Assembly (NCBI GenBank): GCA_002087915.1
Contig: LWDP01000050.1
Span: 1-13,162 of the forward strand
Reading direction: 5' to 3'
DNA: 13,162 nucleotides
Origin: Enterospora canceri
Taxonomy: Eukaryota > Microsporidia > Enterocytozoonidae
Every line of letters starts with the position of its first letter. The first letter of the stretch is position 1. Of the stretch, positions 13,151 to 13,162 are shown one piece after another. Both the position numbers and the translations under genes were made by a program. Under the pieces are notes generated by a model. The model did not search any database and was not told where the DNA came from. It saw only the letters and a program-made list of their open reading frames with translations.

Positions 13151-13162
13151 AGTTGTTATAGT

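Noticed and set aside
1..13162. CRISPR arrays, insertion sequences or bacterial operon signals
   Set aside because: The repeats seen are short AT-rich tandem units with no spacers. There is no transposase, and the proteins are eukaryotic families.

Overview
The window looks like a compact eukaryotic nuclear genome, most probably a microsporidian. Thirteen genes sit in 13.2 kb. Intergenic gaps run from 17 to about 210 bases, no introns are evident, and the proteins are short versions of eukaryotic families (a 177-residue Rei1, a 316-residue Rae1, a 388-residue Clp1). A CCC tract lies on the coding strand 0-9 bases before nearly every start codon, which is a known microsporidian signature. Base composition is moderate, not the extreme AT of some lineages. 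I cannot name the species.

Left part (1-5507). A large minus-strand gene runs off the left edge. It is read here as a cellular RNA-dependent RNA polymerase of the RNAi type with a degenerate, Dicer-like helicase module at its N terminus. Its expected start codon reads ATA, not ATG, although the CCC motif directly in front of it is intact. Next come an intronless tRNA-Leu(CAA), Clp1 (pre-mRNA 3'-end processing / RNA kinase family) only 22 bases after the tRNA, and a convergent Trf4/Cid-type non-canonical poly(A) polymerase.

Middle part (5556-8225). An unrecognised low-complexity protein and a short Rei1-like 60S maturation factor diverge from a 71-base promoter that contains an inverted repeat. 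Rae1/Gle2, the WD40 mRNA export factor, is convergent with Rei1.

Right part (8300-13150). Three ERD2/KDEL-receptor-like genes lie in tandem on the minus strand, with a small single-span membrane protein between the first and second. Copies one and three keep most ligand-binding residues and share a 68-base identical tract. The middle copy has lost most of them. A PSP1-domain protein and a MYG1-type DHH exonuclease follow on the plus strand. Short tandem repeats fill the gaps around the PSP1 gene and beside the third ERD2 gene.

Theme. Much of the left two thirds concerns RNA: dsRNA synthesis, 3'-end formation, tailing, ribosome maturation and mRNA export. A helicase-like/RdRP protein and a Cid-family poly(A) polymerase lying close together recall the fission-yeast RDRC complex (Rdp1-Hrr1-Cid12), but that functional link is inference. 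Convergent gene pairs separated by 25 and 40 bases would give overlapping 3' transcripts, a plausible dsRNA source in a genome with RNAi.
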